Assembly: GCA_045589595.1 (NCBI GenBank)
Contig: JAZNPK010000032.1
Location: 186,001 to 250,000 of the forward strand
DNA length: 64,000 nt
Reading direction: 5' to 3'
From: SIG77 sp045589595
Lineage (GTDB): Bacteria > Verrucomicrobiota > Lentisphaeria > Victivallales > UBA1829
Position numbers and translations under genes: made by a program. Below the pieces are notes generated by a model. The model did not search any database. It was not told the DNA's origin and worked only from the letters and a program-made list of their open reading frames with translations. This document shows positions 16,458 to 25,063 of the stretch, in pieces. Position 1 is the stretch's first letter, and every line of letters starts with the position of its first letter.

Positions 16458-17705
16458 TTACAATTCCAGTGTCCGGACTTCCAGCAATTTGACTTTCCGG
16501 TGTTCGGTGGAGATCACGGTGATCTTCAGATTTTCGTACTCAAATGAATCCTGACGCTGGGGGATCTTGTGGAAACATTCCGTGACCCAGCCGTTCAGAG
16601 AGACCATGGACGAATCGATTTTGACTTTGAAGAAATCGCAGAAATCCGCCAGATGCACAGCGGCATTGACATGCCAGACATTTTCACCGACGGACCGGAA
16701 ATGCTGTTCCACGCTGTCGTGTTCATCCCAGATATCGCCCACCAGTTCTTCCAGCACGTCTTCCATAGTCACGATCCCGCAGGTGCCGCCGAATTCATCC
16801 AGCACCACTGCCACCTGCGCCTGTTTCTGCTGGAGTTTTTTCAGCAGAGAACTGATTTTTTCGCCGGGCAGCACAAAAACTGCCGGAGTCAGGATCTCTT
16901 TGATGCTCAGTTCCGTAATGCCTTTTTCCGTAAAAAAGTTTTTCAGATGAACCACACCAACGATGCGGTCGATGTTTTCCTCATAGACCAGCAGACGGGA
17001 AAATTTGCTGCGGGTGAACAGTCTTGCCACTTTTTCCTTGGGGGTATCAATGGAAAATGCTTCCAGTTTCACGCGGGGCGTGAGGATATCTTTTGCTTCA
17101 CGCTCGGAGAATTCAATGGCGTTGCGGAGCAGTTCACCATCGCTCTGATTGATACTGCCTTCCTGCTGGACTTCTTCCACAAACATCAGCAGTTCTGCCT
17201 GGGACATTTTTGTATTGCTTTCCAGACGGAACATTTTGGAGAGAAGTTTTTTCCACATTTCAAAAATGAAACATGCCGGGATCAGAATCCAGATCAGGAG
17301 CTGCAGGATCGGAGCGGAGAACATGGCAAACCGTTCGGGGCAGTCTTTGGCAATACTTTTCGGAGAGATCTCGCCGAAGATCAGAACTACGATCGTAATG
17401 ACGGATGTGGACAGTGTGACACCGAGTTCATCACCATAATATTTGACGAACAAAACCGTACCAAGTGAGGCAAGAACAATGTTGACGATGTTGTTGCCGA
17501 TCAGGATCGTTGAGATCAGACGGTCGTACTGACCTGAAAGTTTGCAGGCAAGTTTCGCACTGCGGACGCCGTCTTCGGCAAGAGTTTTCAGGCGCGTTTT
17601 GTTCAGAGAGGAAAATGCGGTTTCAGATGCAGAAAAATAGGCTGACAATATCAGCATCAGCAACATTGTCAGGATGGTCGGGACCATCGACTCGTCAGTA
17701 CCCAT
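16458..17705 (-). CDS. CNNM/CorC-HlyC family membrane protein
   Basis: 415 residues in the order DUF21 membrane domain (three or four helices, residues ~8-190), CBS pair (about 205-330) and CorC_HlyC C-terminal domain (about 340-415). Key segments are LSAYFSASETAFSSLNKTRL at the start of DUF21, the GEISPKSIA motif, ILTPRVKLEAFSIDTPKEKV opening the CBS region, and VVLDEFGGTCGIVTMEDVLEELVGDI closing it. Family members act in magnesium/cobalt efflux or transport; hemolysin is a historical label. Start at 17705 has AAGGAG 13 bases upstream, slightly long; an in-frame ATG six codons later is an alternative. It is monocistronic with a strong promoter. Confidence 0.92.
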   Translation of the reverse strand: MGTDESMVPTILTMLLMLILSAYFSASETAFSSLNKTRLKTLAEDGVRSAKLACKLSGQYDRLISTILIGNNIVNIVLASLGTVLFVKYYGDELGVTLSTSVITIVVLIFGEISPKSIAKDCPERFAMFSAPILQLLIWILIPACFIFEMWKKLLSKMFRLESNTKMSQAELLMFVEEVQQEGSINQSDGELLRNAIEFSEREAKDILTPRVKLEAFSIDTPKEKVARLFTRSKFSRLLVYEENIDRIVGVVHLKNFFTEKGITELSIKEILTPAVFVLPGEKISSLLKKLQQKQAQVAVVLDEFGGTCGIVTMEDVLEELVGDIWDEHDSVEQHFRSVGENVWHVNAAVHLADFCDFFKVKIDSSMVSLNGWVTECFHKIPQRQDSFEYENLKITVISTEHRKVKLLEVRTLEL

Positions 17706-17746
17706 GTTGTTTGGAAATCTCCTTCTGTTGGTTCAGGGGGTCTTTT

Positions 17747-17775
17747 ATAATACATCCGTTTGTACTGATTTGCAA
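17747..17775 (-). promoter_or_regulatory. promoter of the CorC/HlyC-type gene
   Basis: Minus-strand TTGCAA (17775-17770) and TATTAT (17752-17747), 17-base spacer, directly downstream of the terminator of the preceding operon. Confidence 0.75.
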
Positions 17776-17785
17776 GTTTTTATTA

Positions 17786-17827
17786 CAAAAAAATAATGAT
17801 ACCGCCGGAAAACACTCCGGCGGTATC
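17786..17827 (-). terminator. terminator of the sialidase/isomerase/glycosidase operon
   Basis: Perfect 12-bp stem GATACCGCCGGA/TCCGGCGGTATC (17816-17827 with 17798-17809 on the plus strand) with a 6-base loop. On the minus strand it is followed by ATTATTTTTTTG, a U-run at 17793-17787. Confidence 0.9.
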
Positions 17828-17859
17828 ACTGCTCAACCGTTGATTTTTTTGCGGTCGGA

Positions 17860-19932
17860 TCAGTTCGCGGCGAACTGTTCCAATGCGGTGCGGGCGTCTT
17901 TGAGCTGATCCAGTTTCCAGCGCAGACAATCCGCATCTGTGGTGTAGAGCATGGTCGGCTCCCAGCCAAGACGGGAATCGTATTCCACCAGCGGGATCGT
18001 TTCCTGAACATTCTGCGTTTCATCATCCAGCAGACGGTGCATTTCTGCGATGGCGGCTGCTTTTTCCGCGGCATCTGTACCTTCTGCCATGGCTTTGAGT
18101 CCTGCCCGGTAATACCGTTTTACATTGCGCACTGTCCGCACCGTGTGATACAGAAAACTGCCGATCCCCGCTTCCCGTTTCGCAAAATCCTGTTTTTCTG
18201 CCGGGACATTCTGCAGGATCTCCTGCATTTTCCGGTTGCCGGATTCCAGCAGAACAAGTTCCCGTTCCGTCATTTCAATGGAGCCGTCCAGATATTGTTC
18301 CGGATAGTAATAGGAATCGCCCACATACAGCCACCCGTTGCCGTGACGGATACCGTTGTGATATTCGTAATGGGGATGGAGCGGTTCCGGGATTTTGACG
18401 CCGGGCAGGGTGAAGGGGAAGGACGGACCGACACGCAGGGGACCGTACTGGTCTTTATCCGAGGCGCTGTGCCAGTAGAAGGCATCGCTCCAGTCTTTCC
18501 AGACGGCGACCACCGCAGAGGCGTTTTCTCTGCCGAAATCCCGCGCTGCCAGAGCAAGTGCTTTTTCTGTAAATCCTTCCGCCGTATCGGATTCTTCCGT
18601 AAATGCAAACTTGACCAGTTCGGCGATCATACCCGGCGTGAAGCCGTAATGATGACTTTCCATCAAGCCGGAAAGACCCCATTTTTTCTGGGATTCACGG
18701 ACGGATTGACACCGTTTCTGCCAGCGGAAGGGAACCGGCATATAGGGAACAACGCCGCAGTCCCACGTCATCCCGCCGGTATTGGTCATGGAGGTGAGCC
18801 GGATGCCCCGTCTTGCGGCAACTTCCGCCTCCGAAGCAAAAACCGTGCCCGGTCCGTCCGTGGTGATGGAATAATCGGCGACCCATGTGGGGATCCCGCA
18901 TTTTTCCACTGCAACATCCCCCATTTCGTAAGTGACATGGAGCGTAATATCCGTGGGGATCTTTTCGAGCAGTTCCAGCCGTTCCTGTTCGGGCATCCAA
19001 TACCAGTTATAGGTCCAGAACAGCAGATCCAGATCCGGTTTGTACTGGCGCGTCACATCCCGCACCAGTTCCAGCCAATCCACCCATTCGGGCGTGGGGT
19101 AGAACCCGTTCAGATATTTTACACCTTTTTTCCGGTTCCACCAGAACCCGCCGACATCCGGCAGTTTCGAGGGAAATCCCACAGATTCCCCCACAAAGAC
19201 CATACCTTTGATGCCGGGCGCGTTCCGGATCACAGCGCCGAAAAGATCATCATAAAATTTCCGTGCGCCGGGATCAAGGGGATGACATTCTGCCGACTGC
19301 GTATGGAAATGGGGATAGACATAAACATCCAGTCCGTATTCAGCGGCGCGAGCCACTTCCAGATTCATATCGATTTTCCCGTTCCGGGTCATATCGGGCG
19401 GTTCGCGCACAAAGATGAGAATGGCATCCATACCCGCGTGGGCGATCTGTGCAAGATGTTCATCCGGAAAATGTTCCAGTTCCCAACCGGAATGTGTCAT
19501 ACGCGGCGAGAACATCCGGGTATAAGTGCGGCTGCCATGTCTGACTGCCGGAAGACCGCGCAGGTTCAGTTCGTCTTCCAGTCTGTAACAGCCCTGTGCC
19601 GCCTCCCGCGCAGTTGCGCCGCTGATCACAAGACTGTCCGCGTCCGCCGTAATGCGTGCGGTCCGTTCCTTCTTTTCGGGCGCGACCGTGATGGTAATGG
19701 TTTTTTTTCCGCTGCCGGATGTCTGTTCCAGTGCGACATCCATACTTTTCAGAAAATAATCCTGAAGGTCCAGAGCCGCCCGCCGGATCACGGGATCATC
19801 CGAATCTGCAACGATGCACCAGGAGCCGTCGATCAGCGTTTCGTCCGCTTTGACAGGTTCCGCCTCCGGACTGAGCCGGGGCTGATGCAGAACAGCAAGG
19901 CGTTTCCGGAAATCATAATTTTTTTCAGTCAT
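17860..19932 (-). CDS. large cytoplasmic TIM-barrel glycosidase-like protein
   Basis: 690 residues. The N-terminal ~130 residues look like the GH67/GH20-type alpha-beta domain: ADSDDPVIRRAALDLQDYFL, then TITVAPEKKE and LVISGATAREAAQGCYRLEDEL. A TIM barrel follows (about 150-460) with HAGMDAILIFVREPP, YGLDVYVYPHFHTQ, IKGMVFVGESVGFPS and LLFWTYNWYW, which have the look of alpha-glucuronidase or hexosaminidase barrel strands. The C-terminal ~200 residues are helical. No signal peptide. It is the third gene of an operon with a sialidase-fold protein and a sugar isomerase and ends at a strong terminator. The family is recognised only at fold level, so I give no substrate. Confidence 0.7.
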   Translation of the reverse strand: MTEKNYDFRKRLAVLHQPRLSPEAEPVKADETLIDGSWCIVADSDDPVIRRAALDLQDYFLKSMDVALEQTSGSGKKTITITVAPEKKERTARITADADSLVISGATAREAAQGCYRLEDELNLRGLPAVRHGSRTYTRMFSPRMTHSGWELEHFPDEHLAQIAHAGMDAILIFVREPPDMTRNGKIDMNLEVARAAEYGLDVYVYPHFHTQSAECHPLDPGARKFYDDLFGAVIRNAPGIKGMVFVGESVGFPSKLPDVGGFWWNRKKGVKYLNGFYPTPEWVDWLELVRDVTRQYKPDLDLLFWTYNWYWMPEQERLELLEKIPTDITLHVTYEMGDVAVEKCGIPTWVADYSITTDGPGTVFASEAEVAARRGIRLTSMTNTGGMTWDCGVVPYMPVPFRWQKRCQSVRESQKKWGLSGLMESHHYGFTPGMIAELVKFAFTEESDTAEGFTEKALALAARDFGRENASAVVAVWKDWSDAFYWHSASDKDQYGPLRVGPSFPFTLPGVKIPEPLHPHYEYHNGIRHGNGWLYVGDSYYYPEQYLDGSIEMTERELVLLESGNRKMQEILQNVPAEKQDFAKREAGIGSFLYHTVRTVRNVKRYYRAGLKAMAEGTDAAEKAAAIAEMHRLLDDETQNVQETIPLVEYDSRLGWEPTMLYTTDADCLRWKLDQLKDARTALEQFAAN

Positions 19933-19951
19933 CTGTCAGCCCTTTCTGTGA

Positions 19952-20827
19952 TCAGAGTTCGCCAAGTTCGTTGAATTTTTCCACCAGTGTGCGGATGGCG
20001 ACCCCGCTGCCGGCAATGCTGACTTCCGCCTGAATGTTTTTGAGGCGCGGTGCTTTTTTCAACAGGGGGATCACATGCGTCCAGTCGATATTTCCCATTC
20101 CCGGCAGCAGGTGGTTGTCCCATTGTCCGATATTGTCGTGCAGGTGGCAATTCACCACATGCGGCAGCATTTCCGCCAGAACATCTTCCTGCCATTCCGG
20201 TTCTCTGCCGACAAGATTCCAGCGTTCTTTCACGGCGCCCATTTCGTATGCCATGCCTTTTTCCATCAGATTGGCGTGTCCGGAATCGAAACAGAACCCG
20301 AGAGCGGGCGTGGGGAATTTCTTTTTGATCTCCAGCAGCGTCGTTGAAATATTGACCGGGCACCAGATGTTTTCAATACAGATGATGATACCCAGTTTTT
20401 CGGCTTCCGGCAGCAGATAATCCAGTGCTTCGTCCACATTGTCCAACAGTTCCTGTGCGGGAACATCCGGATAAGAGCAGTCGTTTCCCGTATGGATGGT
20501 GATGGTGTCGACGCCCATATCTGCGCAGATCTCAAGGTCCAGCCGTCTGCGGTGCAGCAGTTGACGCCGGAAAGATTTATCCGGATAATTCAGATCGTTC
20601 CCCACCGCAAAGGGCGCATGGGCATCCACAAAAGATAATCCGGCATTCGCCATTTCTTTTTTGTACTGTTTTGAAAGAATGGCGTTGCTGAGAAGCTGGT
20701 TGATGACTGCATGGGTAAGGACGAGGTGTTTTGCGCCGTTGACAGCAAATTCCTGCATCGTGACAGCGCGGGATTTTTCACTCAATGCATGCAGATCGTG
20801 ACAGAATGTTACGGGAACATCGAACAT
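19952..20827 (-). CDS. sugar phosphate isomerase/epimerase-like TIM barrel
   Basis: 291 residues of the xylose-isomerase-like (AP endonuclease 2) family. Metal-site residues appear at the expected strand ends: TITIHTGND (His), IICIENIW (Glu), LGFCFDSGHAN (Asp, His), VNCHLHDN (His) and NIQAEVSIAG (Glu). Members isomerise or epimerise sugars and inositols in the cytoplasm. It lies 40 bases after the sialidase-fold gene and 19 bases before the glycosidase gene, so a joint pathway for one imported glycan is likely. The exact reaction is not readable from sequence. Confidence 0.85.
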   Translation of the reverse strand: MFDVPVTFCHDLHALSEKSRAVTMQEFAVNGAKHLVLTHAVINQLLSNAILSKQYKKEMANAGLSFVDAHAPFAVGNDLNYPDKSFRRQLLHRRRLDLEICADMGVDTITIHTGNDCSYPDVPAQELLDNVDEALDYLLPEAEKLGIIICIENIWCPVNISTTLLEIKKKFPTPALGFCFDSGHANLMEKGMAYEMGAVKERWNLVGREPEWQEDVLAEMLPHVVNCHLHDNIGQWDNHLLPGMGNIDWTHVIPLLKKAPRLKNIQAEVSIAGSGVAIRTLVEKFNELGEL

Positions 20828-20867
20828 AATGGTTATCTCCCTGATATATGATTGTTGATGATAAATT

Positions 20868-22160
20868 TTATTGAGCGGGAACAGACATACTTTCCAGCAG
20901 GTCCTTTGTCAGACGCCTGCCCAACAGGAAAAATTTCCGGTCCGGATACCAGAACACCGGTTCCCCGTCTTCTATGGTCAGATCGGAATACATGGCAAGG
21001 TCTTTTCGCGATATGGAAACATCGCCGTTGTTCATAAATTCCACCGGATCGGAAAACCAGACGGGCTGATGGGCGTCCGGACGGAATTCACCCTTCATGA
21101 TGTAAACCGGATTACGCCAGTTATAGTCGCTCCGGGGGCGGTCGGTTCCGTTGTAGCCGTCGCTGCAGTGGGCAAAGAGAACGAACTCGCCCTTATCCGA
21201 AACGGGGAAGAAGGGGCAGGGACTGAGCGGATGCTCGATCCCCGGTCCGTTGTCGGTATAGCGCAGCATTTCCGCCTGTGTCCATGTGACGCCGGAATCT
21301 GCGGAAATACTGTACCAGATATGCCCTTCACCGGTCCGGAACACACACATGAGTCTGCCGTCCGGCAGTTCGCAGAAAGAGGGTTCCTCTCCGGAACGGC
21401 ACTCCGGATGACCCGGCAGCGGCGCAGAGAGCCAGTCTTCGCTGAATGCCAGAAATGTGACCTTGAGATCCAGCGGTTCGGGATCGTCATCAATGTTATC
21501 AAAGCGGATGAACTCACAGGCGCAGGGGTGTTCCATATAGATCCCGGGATGCGGCGAAGGCGGCACACCGTCATGAAGTCTGTTCCGGGTGATGCCGAGC
21601 AGAACAGTATCGTTTTTCAGCCGGATGGCACGTTGCCACGGCAGACCGTTGGGTGCTTCTGAGGCGTCGGAAGGATCGAATTTGCTCCGGGGAATGTTCT
21701 GCAGCGGTGCTTCGTCCGACCACGTTTCACCGGCATCGTCGGAGTACAGCACATACAGCAGACCCTGTTCGTGTGACGGAGATTTGCCGATGTGTTTGGA
21801 ATAGATCACGTAGATCCTGCCGGATTTTGAAATGGCAGCTGTTGCCCAGGACCCCATATTTTTTCCCGTCTGCGGATCAATGGGATCTTTCAGCAGACAT
21901 ACCGGATCTGTCCATGTCAGACCGCCGTTGTAACTTTTGGAAAACATGGGGCGCTGGGTGAAAGAGCCTTCAAAATAACTCATCGTCCAGAGCGCGCAGA
22001 GATGATCGTCCTTCGCCCGGAATACATGAAAATGTTCGTTGCCGTGATCACTTGCACCGGTATTGCACCGGGGGGCATACACCACATAATCCGGATTGGT
22101 CCGTCTGATCTCATCTTTCAGAAACTGTTCAGAATAACGTTTTTCCTGCACCTGATCCAT
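20868..22160 (-). CDS. sialidase-fold (BNR repeat) protein, cytoplasmic
   Basis: 430 residues from ATG 22160, chosen for the AAGGAA site 8 bases upstream; the frame to 22193 adds only 11 residues. Three Asp-box repeats mark a six-bladed propeller: SYNGGLTW (about residue 80), SDDAGETW (about 125) and SADSGVTW (about 280). An early Arg (YAPRCNTG) and a late WYPDRKFFL could supply part of the arginine triad. No signal peptide, unlike extracellular sialidases. First gene of the operon continuing with the TIM-barrel isomerase and large glycosidase. Whether the substrate is sialic acid or another glycoside is unknown; several sialidase-fold families have other specificities. Confidence 0.78.
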   Translation of the reverse strand: MDQVQEKRYSEQFLKDEIRRTNPDYVVYAPRCNTGASDHGNEHFHVFRAKDDHLCALWTMSYFEGSFTQRPMFSKSYNGGLTWTDPVCLLKDPIDPQTGKNMGSWATAAISKSGRIYVIYSKHIGKSPSHEQGLLYVLYSDDAGETWSDEAPLQNIPRSKFDPSDASEAPNGLPWQRAIRLKNDTVLLGITRNRLHDGVPPSPHPGIYMEHPCACEFIRFDNIDDDPEPLDLKVTFLAFSEDWLSAPLPGHPECRSGEEPSFCELPDGRLMCVFRTGEGHIWYSISADSGVTWTQAEMLRYTDNGPGIEHPLSPCPFFPVSDKGEFVLFAHCSDGYNGTDRPRSDYNWRNPVYIMKGEFRPDAHQPVWFSDPVEFMNNGDVSISRKDLAMYSDLTIEDGEPVFWYPDRKFFLLGRRLTKDLLESMSVPAQ

Positions 22161-22185
22161 TTTGCTGTTCCTTTGTATTGAGTTC

Positions 22186-22248
22186 CGGTTCACTGCAGAT
22201 CAGAAAATAATATATCTGTACCGCAGATGATTGCAAATACGGTTCACT
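22186..22248. promoter_or_regulatory. promoter of the sialidase operon flanked by 9-bp direct repeats
   Basis: Minus-strand TTGCAA (22236-22231) and TATATT (22214-22209) with 16-base spacing drive the operon. Two exact copies of CGGTTCACT (22186-22194 and 22240-22248) flank this promoter, start-to-start 54 bases, about five helical turns. They are a candidate binding pair for a sugar-responsive repressor. Confidence 0.6.
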
Positions 22249-22284
22249 CAATTTTCGCAGTTTTTTAATTCCCGGAGTTTCCTG

Positions 22285-22313
22285 TTGACAAAATGCTGAA
22301 TCCGTGGTACATT
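22285..22313 (+). promoter_or_regulatory. promoter of nhaC
   Basis: Consensus TTGACA (22285-22290) and TACATT (22308-22313) with a 17-base spacer, about 38 bases ahead of the coding start and divergent from the sialidase operon promoter. Confidence 0.75.
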
Positions 22314-22356
22314 ATAACATCAGGAACCAATCATCGATCCAAGGCAGAAAGTATCT

Positions 22357-23694
22357 ATGGAACAGCAGACATTTCTTTATCCGGAGCGGGAACCCCGATT
22401 CAAAGCGTTGATCCCCTTTTTCGTTTTTCTTGTGTTTTATCTCGGTCTTTCCATCTGGGCGAAAGATTTTTATTGCGTGCCGATGCCCGTGGCGTTTATC
22501 GTGGCATCTGCCACTGCCATGCTGCTGGACCGCAAACAGAAACTTGCAAACAAGATCGAAGTTTACGCCAAAGGTATGGGCGATAACAATATCATGATCA
22601 TGTGCCTGATTTTTGTGCTTGCCGGAGCCTTTGCCGCCACTGCAAAAGCTATGGGTGCAGTGGATTCCGCCGTTCTCATCGCACGGCATCTGATCCCGGA
22701 TCAACTGATCCTTGCCGGATTCTTTCTGGTGGCATGTTTCATTTCCCTCGCCATCGGTACCAGCTGCGGAACGATTGCCGCGCTGACGCCCATCGCGGTG
22801 GGATTGGTGGAAAGTATGGGCGTTTCGCCCGCATTGATGGTGGGCGCTGTGATCGGCGGTGCCATGTTCGGCGATAATATGTCCATGATCTCCGATACCA
22901 CCATTGCCGCCACCCGCACGCAGGGCGTTGCCATGCGCGACAAATTCCTGATGAACCTGCGGATGGCACTGCCTGCCGCCATAACCGCCATTGTGCTGTA
23001 TCTGTGTCTCGGTAAAACGACCGGTACCGCCGGAGAACTTCAGAGCGTCACATGGAGTCATATCTGGGCAGTTCTGCCTTATATCGTGATCCTGGCAGGG
23101 GCGTTGTGCGGCATCAATGTGATGGCATTGCTGTTTCTGGGCAGCGTGATGTCTATGGTCATCGGTATCCTGAACGGAGATCTGACATTCTGGACCGCGC
23201 TTTCCGAGGTGGGAAAAGGCGTCCTCGGTATGTCTGAAACATTGATCGTAGCCATTCTTGCCGGTGGCCTGCTGGGTGTGATCCGGCACAACGGCGGGAT
23301 CAGTTATCTGCTGCAGAAGATCGAAAAAGCCATTGCCGGTACCCGCGGCTGTGAATTCGGTGTGGCATTGCTCGTGACTGTGGTGAACCTTTTTACCGCC
23401 AACAATACAGTAGCGATCGTTGTTGCCGGACCGGTTGCAAGAAGTCTGTCGGAAAAATATCAGTGTGATCCCCGCCGGATCGCCAGTATTCTTGACGCCA
23501 CATCCTGCGTGGTGCAGGGGTTGATCCCTTACGGCGCACAGATCCTTATTGCGATCGGCGTCGCAAAAAATGCGGGTCTGGAAATCTCTTCCATTCTCCT
23601 GATCGCATCACTGTACTATCCGTTTTTCCTGCTGCTGTCTCTGGTGGTTTCGATCATTTTCCCCCGTTTTACCCGGGTCGCAAAACCGCACTGA
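22357..23694 (+). CDS. NhaC-type Na+/H+ antiporter family protein
   Basis: 445 residues and about eleven membrane helices. Ion-transporter superfamily signatures are present: FISLAIGTSCGTIAALTPIA (about 131-150), IGGAMFGDNMSMISDTTIAA with the conserved Asp residues of the transport path (about 167-186), and a mirrored VNLFTANNTVAIVVAGPVA (about 345-363) in the second half. Members exchange sodium for protons, or malate/lactate with protons and sodium. It stands alone between its own TTGACA promoter and the convergent polysaccharide locus; the two stops are 7 bases apart. The divergent sialidase operon may share regulation because the promoter regions abut. Confidence 0.88.
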   Translation: MEQQTFLYPEREPRFKALIPFFVFLVFYLGLSIWAKDFYCVPMPVAFIVASATAMLLDRKQKLANKIEVYAKGMGDNNIMIMCLIFVLAGAFAATAKAMGAVDSAVLIARHLIPDQLILAGFFLVACFISLAIGTSCGTIAALTPIAVGLVESMGVSPALMVGAVIGGAMFGDNMSMISDTTIAATRTQGVAMRDKFLMNLRMALPAAITAIVLYLCLGKTTGTAGELQSVTWSHIWAVLPYIVILAGALCGINVMALLFLGSVMSMVIGILNGDLTFWTALSEVGKGVLGMSETLIVAILAGGLLGVIRHNGGISYLLQKIEKAIAGTRGCEFGVALLVTVVNLFTANNTVAIVVAGPVARSLSEKYQCDPRRIASILDATSCVVQGLIPYGAQILIAIGVAKNAGLEISSILLIASLYYPFFLLLSLVVSIIFPRFTRVAKPH

Positions 23695-23701
23695 GGAAGT
23701 C

Positions 23702-25063
23702 TTACTGCTGAAAGACGACCTGATCAATGACGACTTTGCCTTTGACGGTAAAGTGTATGCAGGTCATGTGTGAATTATCCGTCGGAGCGGGGAATGTGCC
23801 GGAGATTTGATAAAGTTTTCCCGGTGGAATCTCACAAAATATTTTATCCGGATTCCATATTCTCTTTTCATCTTTTCCTTTTGTAACAAAAGTCAGTATG
23901 ACGAGCGATGGTGTTCCGGCTTCGTTTCTGACAAAAAGGGAATATGCAGCCCCGTTTTTCAGGTACACATAGCGGGGACTGAATGCCGAACCGTAACTTG
24001 TTTTCGTTGAATCAACAAACAGAGAGTACGCACCGGCGATGGGGTTTTTTGCAGAAACATACATATCCGGCTGCGGTTTGTCCTTAAACCATGCACCGTA
24101 AGAGAGCCACCAGGCGTATGGAAAATATTTTTCCGGATGTTCGTCAAAGACGGTGATCCCCATTGCTTTCAGGGCGGCTTTTCTGGCTTCCTGCTGTTTT
24201 TGCGGACGCAGTTGTTCAAAATCACCGTTGACGCAGAAATTGTTCTTTGCCGTTACGGACGGAACCGGTCCGTTCCACTCCTTCATATTCGGGCATCCGG
24301 CAGTGAATCTGGCGAGCAGTAATTCCTTGTTTTTCCGTTTCGAGACGAAGCTGCGTTTCAGGATCTCCCATTTGCCGTCACCCGGTTGCAGTCCAAGCGT
24401 TTCTGCAGTGGGTTCAACATCTTTTTTCCGGAGATAGAAAAAGAAATAGTGATCGCCCGGATCATTTTTCAACCGTTTCAATTTGTTCCGGAGCTGATCC
24501 TCTATTGAAATTTTATCGTTTTTGGGGATCCGGGAGATTTGTTTGATGGGAGTATTGCTGTAATATCCGAAGAGTTCCGGATCGGCATCGACCTGAACAG
24601 GATTGTTTTTTTCGCCCGGTAGTTCACGGTAAAAACGGCAGGTTTCCGGCAACACAGTGTCGTAAGGATTGAAATTCAATGATTTTACGATCCCGGCAAT
24701 GGAAAGCCCGATCATAAACAGCCATGGAATGATCCGGCAGATCAGGTTCCGGTACGGAATGATCTGCTTTTTGTCGAACCGCATCAGCAGCCACCGGCAG
24801 ATGGTGTTGAGTTTGAAACAGAAGCAAACCGTAAAAATCGTTGCGGGGTAAATGAGAAACGAAGAATAGCGCCCCGATGCCATCAGGGAAATTGCGCAAA
24901 GACGCCAGATCAGCATAATACAAACTGCGACAAAAATGATCCAGTAAAACGGTTTCCGCTTCCGGCGGAACAGAAACAGGGATGTGATGATCCACAGAAA
25001 TGCCCCGACAGCCAGCGGCTCAAACAGAATACGCGGAATGGATTGAAGCAGATATTCCATCAT
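23702..25063 (-). CDS. C-terminal half of a split GT-C glycosyltransferase
   Basis: 453 residues: four membrane helices in the first ~130 residues (PLAVGAFLWIITSLFLF, IIFVAVCIMLIWRLCAISLM and two more) including GRYSSFLIYPA, which resembles the RY..P segment in the later helices of ArnT/PMT-type enzymes. A large extracytoplasmic domain of ~310 residues follows, with beta-strand character and a FAPTDNSHMTCIHF-like end resembling a carbohydrate-binding sandwich. Its ATG at 25063 overlaps the stop of the N-terminal half (25060-25062) as ATGA, with GGAGG ending about 9 bases upstream inside the Glu-rich end of the partner gene. By itself it lacks the catalytic loop. Confidence 0.65.
   Translation of the reverse strand: MMEYLLQSIPRILFEPLAVGAFLWIITSLFLFRRKRKPFYWIIFVAVCIMLIWRLCAISLMASGRYSSFLIYPATIFTVCFCFKLNTICRWLLMRFDKKQIIPYRNLICRIIPWLFMIGLSIAGIVKSLNFNPYDTVLPETCRFYRELPGEKNNPVQVDADPELFGYYSNTPIKQISRIPKNDKISIEDQLRNKLKRLKNDPGDHYFFFYLRKKDVEPTAETLGLQPGDGKWEILKRSFVSKRKNKELLLARFTAGCPNMKEWNGPVPSVTAKNNFCVNGDFEQLRPQKQQEARKAALKAMGITVFDEHPEKYFPYAWWLSYGAWFKDKPQPDMYVSAKNPIAGAYSLFVDSTKTSYGSAFSPRYVYLKNGAAYSLFVRNEAGTPSLVILTFVTKGKDEKRIWNPDKIFCEIPPGKLYQISGTFPAPTDNSHMTCIHFTVKGKVVIDQVVFQQ

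Noticed and set aside
18037..19974. 645-codon plus-strand frame
   Set aside because: Antisense to the large glycosidase; composition typical of an antisense shadow.
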